From: Pseudonocardia parietis
GTDB taxonomy: Bacteria > Actinomycetota > Actinomycetes > Mycobacteriales > Pseudonocardiaceae
Assembly (NCBI RefSeq): GCF_017876315.1
Contig: NZ_JAGINU010000001.1
Coordinates: forward strand, 2,108,001-2,172,000
DNA length: 64,000 nt
Reading direction: 5' to 3'
Below are positions 63,057 through 64,000 of the stretch, in pieces (within the stretch, counting starts at the first letter, position 1; every line of letters starts with the position of its first letter). Under the pieces are notes generated by a model. It ran no database searches. It saw only the letters and a program-made list of their open reading frames with translations, and had not been told where the DNA came from. The position numbers were made by a program, and so were the translations under genes.

Positions 63057-63323
63057 ATGGCCGAGACCATCAGTCAGCATCAGCTGCGCGACGATGACGG
63101 CGAAATTCTGCGCCGGGTCGAGGCCGGGGAGAGCTTCGTCGTGACCCGGGACGGTCGGCCGGTCGCCGAGCTCCGGCCGCAGGGCAGGCGTCGTCCCACA
63201 ACACTGCGCGAGGCACGGGACCGCTTCCGTCAACTCCCCCCGCTGGATGTCGAGCAGTGGTATCAGGATCGAGCACAGGACGATGAGCTGTTCGGAACGG
63301 ACGTCATCGACCTGAGCACTTAG
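63057..63323 (+). CDS. Phd/YefM-type antitoxin without a visible toxin
   Basis: 88 residues: MAETISQHQLRDDDGEILRR and VEAGESFVVTRDGRPVAELR are the classic Phd/YefM DNA-binding half (VapB-type partner of PIN toxins), with a C-terminal WYQDRAQDDELFG toxin-binding-like tail. In a normal locus a toxin gene overlaps or follows the stop. Here the convergent GPP34 gene follows at once (4-bp overlap), and no toxin is found on either side. Confidence 0.82.
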   Translation: MAETISQHQLRDDDGEILRRVEAGESFVVTRDGRPVAELRPQGRRRPTTLREARDRFRQLPPLDVEQWYQDRAQDDELFGTDVIDLST

Positions 63324-64000
63324 CCCGTCCCCGACGTCACGATCACGGTGGTACCGAGGACCGTCGTCACTGCCGCCGCCATCGCGGCGTCGTACTGCGC
63401 CTTCACGACGGGGTTGTCCTTGAGCCCCTTCGCGATCGCCGCAGCGCGCTTGGTCCCCGCCTTCCGCTGCTCGGAGTCCACGCCGGACAGCGCCGCCTTC
63501 ACCTGCGACGTCGCGTTCAACAGCGTGACCAGCAGGGCGTCGTGCGCGGACGGCTCGATCCCGGTGACGAGCACACCGCGCAGCCGTTCCCGCAGTGCGC
63601 GCTCGGGGGCCGGGTCGGTCGCGGGCAGCCGGGTGGTGCGGAAGATGCCGAGGACCTTGCCCTCCTCCCGGGTGAGGACACCGTCGTCGATCAGCCGCTC
63701 GGCGACGAGCTCGGCGGGCTTCGTGTGCTTCCAGGGCAGCATGCTCGTCCAGTGCGAGACGTTGCGCGGCTTGGTGTCCGCGGTGATCGTCTCCCAGACC
63801 TGCCGCAGCGCGGGGTGATCCGGTGGCTGCTCCGCGGGATGCACCTTTTTCTTCTCGTCGACGGTGACCGCGCCCCGCTCGATGAGGTCGCAGATCAGCG
63901 CACCGTGCAGCGTGGTCGGCTGGAACCAGCCGTCGGTCTTGCCGGTCTCGTCGTGCAGCCCGATGAGCAGCAGTTCCTCGCTGAGCAGCAGATCTCGCAT
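63320..64000 (-). CDS. GPP34 (GOLPH3-like) family protein, start at window edge
   Basis: 226 residues if the ATG at 63998-64000 is the true start, which fits the family (MRDLLLSEELLLIGLHDETG). GPP34 proteins are cytoplasmic, alpha-helical and bind phosphoinositides in eukaryotes; in actinobacteria they are abundant and unexplained. Visible: LHGALICDLIERGAVTVDEK and GILRTTRLP-like FRTTRLPATDPAPERALRER. Part of it is duplicated at 62632-62745. The promoter lies outside the window. Confidence 0.85.
   Translation of the reverse strand: MRDLLLSEELLLIGLHDETGKTDGWFQPTTLHGALICDLIERGAVTVDEKKKVHPAEQPPDHPALRQVWETITADTKPRNVSHWTSMLPWKHTKPAELVAERLIDDGVLTREEGKVLGIFRTTRLPATDPAPERALRERLRGVLVTGIEPSAHDALLVTLLNATSQVKAALSGVDSEQRKAGTKRAAAIAKGLKDNPVVKAQYDAAMAAAVTTVLGTTVIVTSGTG

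Overview
The window is about 73% GC by eye. It reads as the chromosome of an actinomycete, most likely Pseudonocardiaceae (Pseudonocardia-like). Gene order in the left third follows the block known from mycobacteria and relatives: serA, leuB, gltX with tRNA-Gln/tRNA-Glu, an IclR regulator, leuCD, a tailed HU protein, mutT1, ppk, fbiD/cofC, a plsC-like gene and gpsA. Genus is inferred from gene content and codon bias; no rRNA is present.

Layout. 1-7.7 kb: end of serA, a small membrane protein, a two-component pair facing a drug-type ABC transporter whose ATPase gene is split by an IS110-family element, then leuB and an EthD-like protein. 7.7-9.65 kb: gltX and three tRNAs. 9.65-10.56 kb: non-coding DNA with inverted repeats. 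10.5-15.4 kb: a membrane-anchored Hsp70-like protein, the IclR regulator and leuCD. 15.4-18.2 kb: HU, then a solitary DUF559-type nuclease gene bracketed by two clusters of a 56-nt repeat. 18.2-27.6 kb: mutT1, ppk, fbiD, plsC, gpsA, a PLP enzyme, several small Cys-rich proteins and an HNH protein.

From about 27.8 kb to 62.6 kb lies a large surface-polysaccharide locus in two halves. The first (27.8-44.2 kb) has an LCP ligase, deacetylases, a Wzx-type flippase, FemAB-like acyltransferase, four GT4 glycosyltransferases, a Wzz-like protein, a Wzy/O-antigen-ligase-like protein and a polyprenyl-phosphate sugar transferase. The second (44.2-62.6 kb) has rfbF/rfbC-type nucleotide-sugar genes, a nucleotide-sugar dehydrogenase, Gfo/Idh and DegT-type aminotransferase genes, more FemAB-like proteins, two Wzz-like proteins, a MurJ-type flippase, a second polymerase/ligase, a second sugar transferase, another deacetylase and a lytic-transglycosylase-like protein. 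Each half therefore carries initiation, assembly, flipping, polymerisation and length-control functions. The right edge shows decay: a gene-fragment fusion, an antitoxin without a toxin, and a GPP34-family gene.

Most notable signals: (i) nine exactly 56-nt repeat units in two inverted clusters around the DUF559 nuclease gene; (ii) an IS1111-like insertion with a long structured 3' non-coding end that could encode a bridge RNA, breaking an ABC ATPase at Walker B; (iii) the double polysaccharide locus, whose gene set resembles exosortase-associated clusters but with no exosortase seen; (iv) decayed paralogues of two neighbouring oxidoreductase genes.
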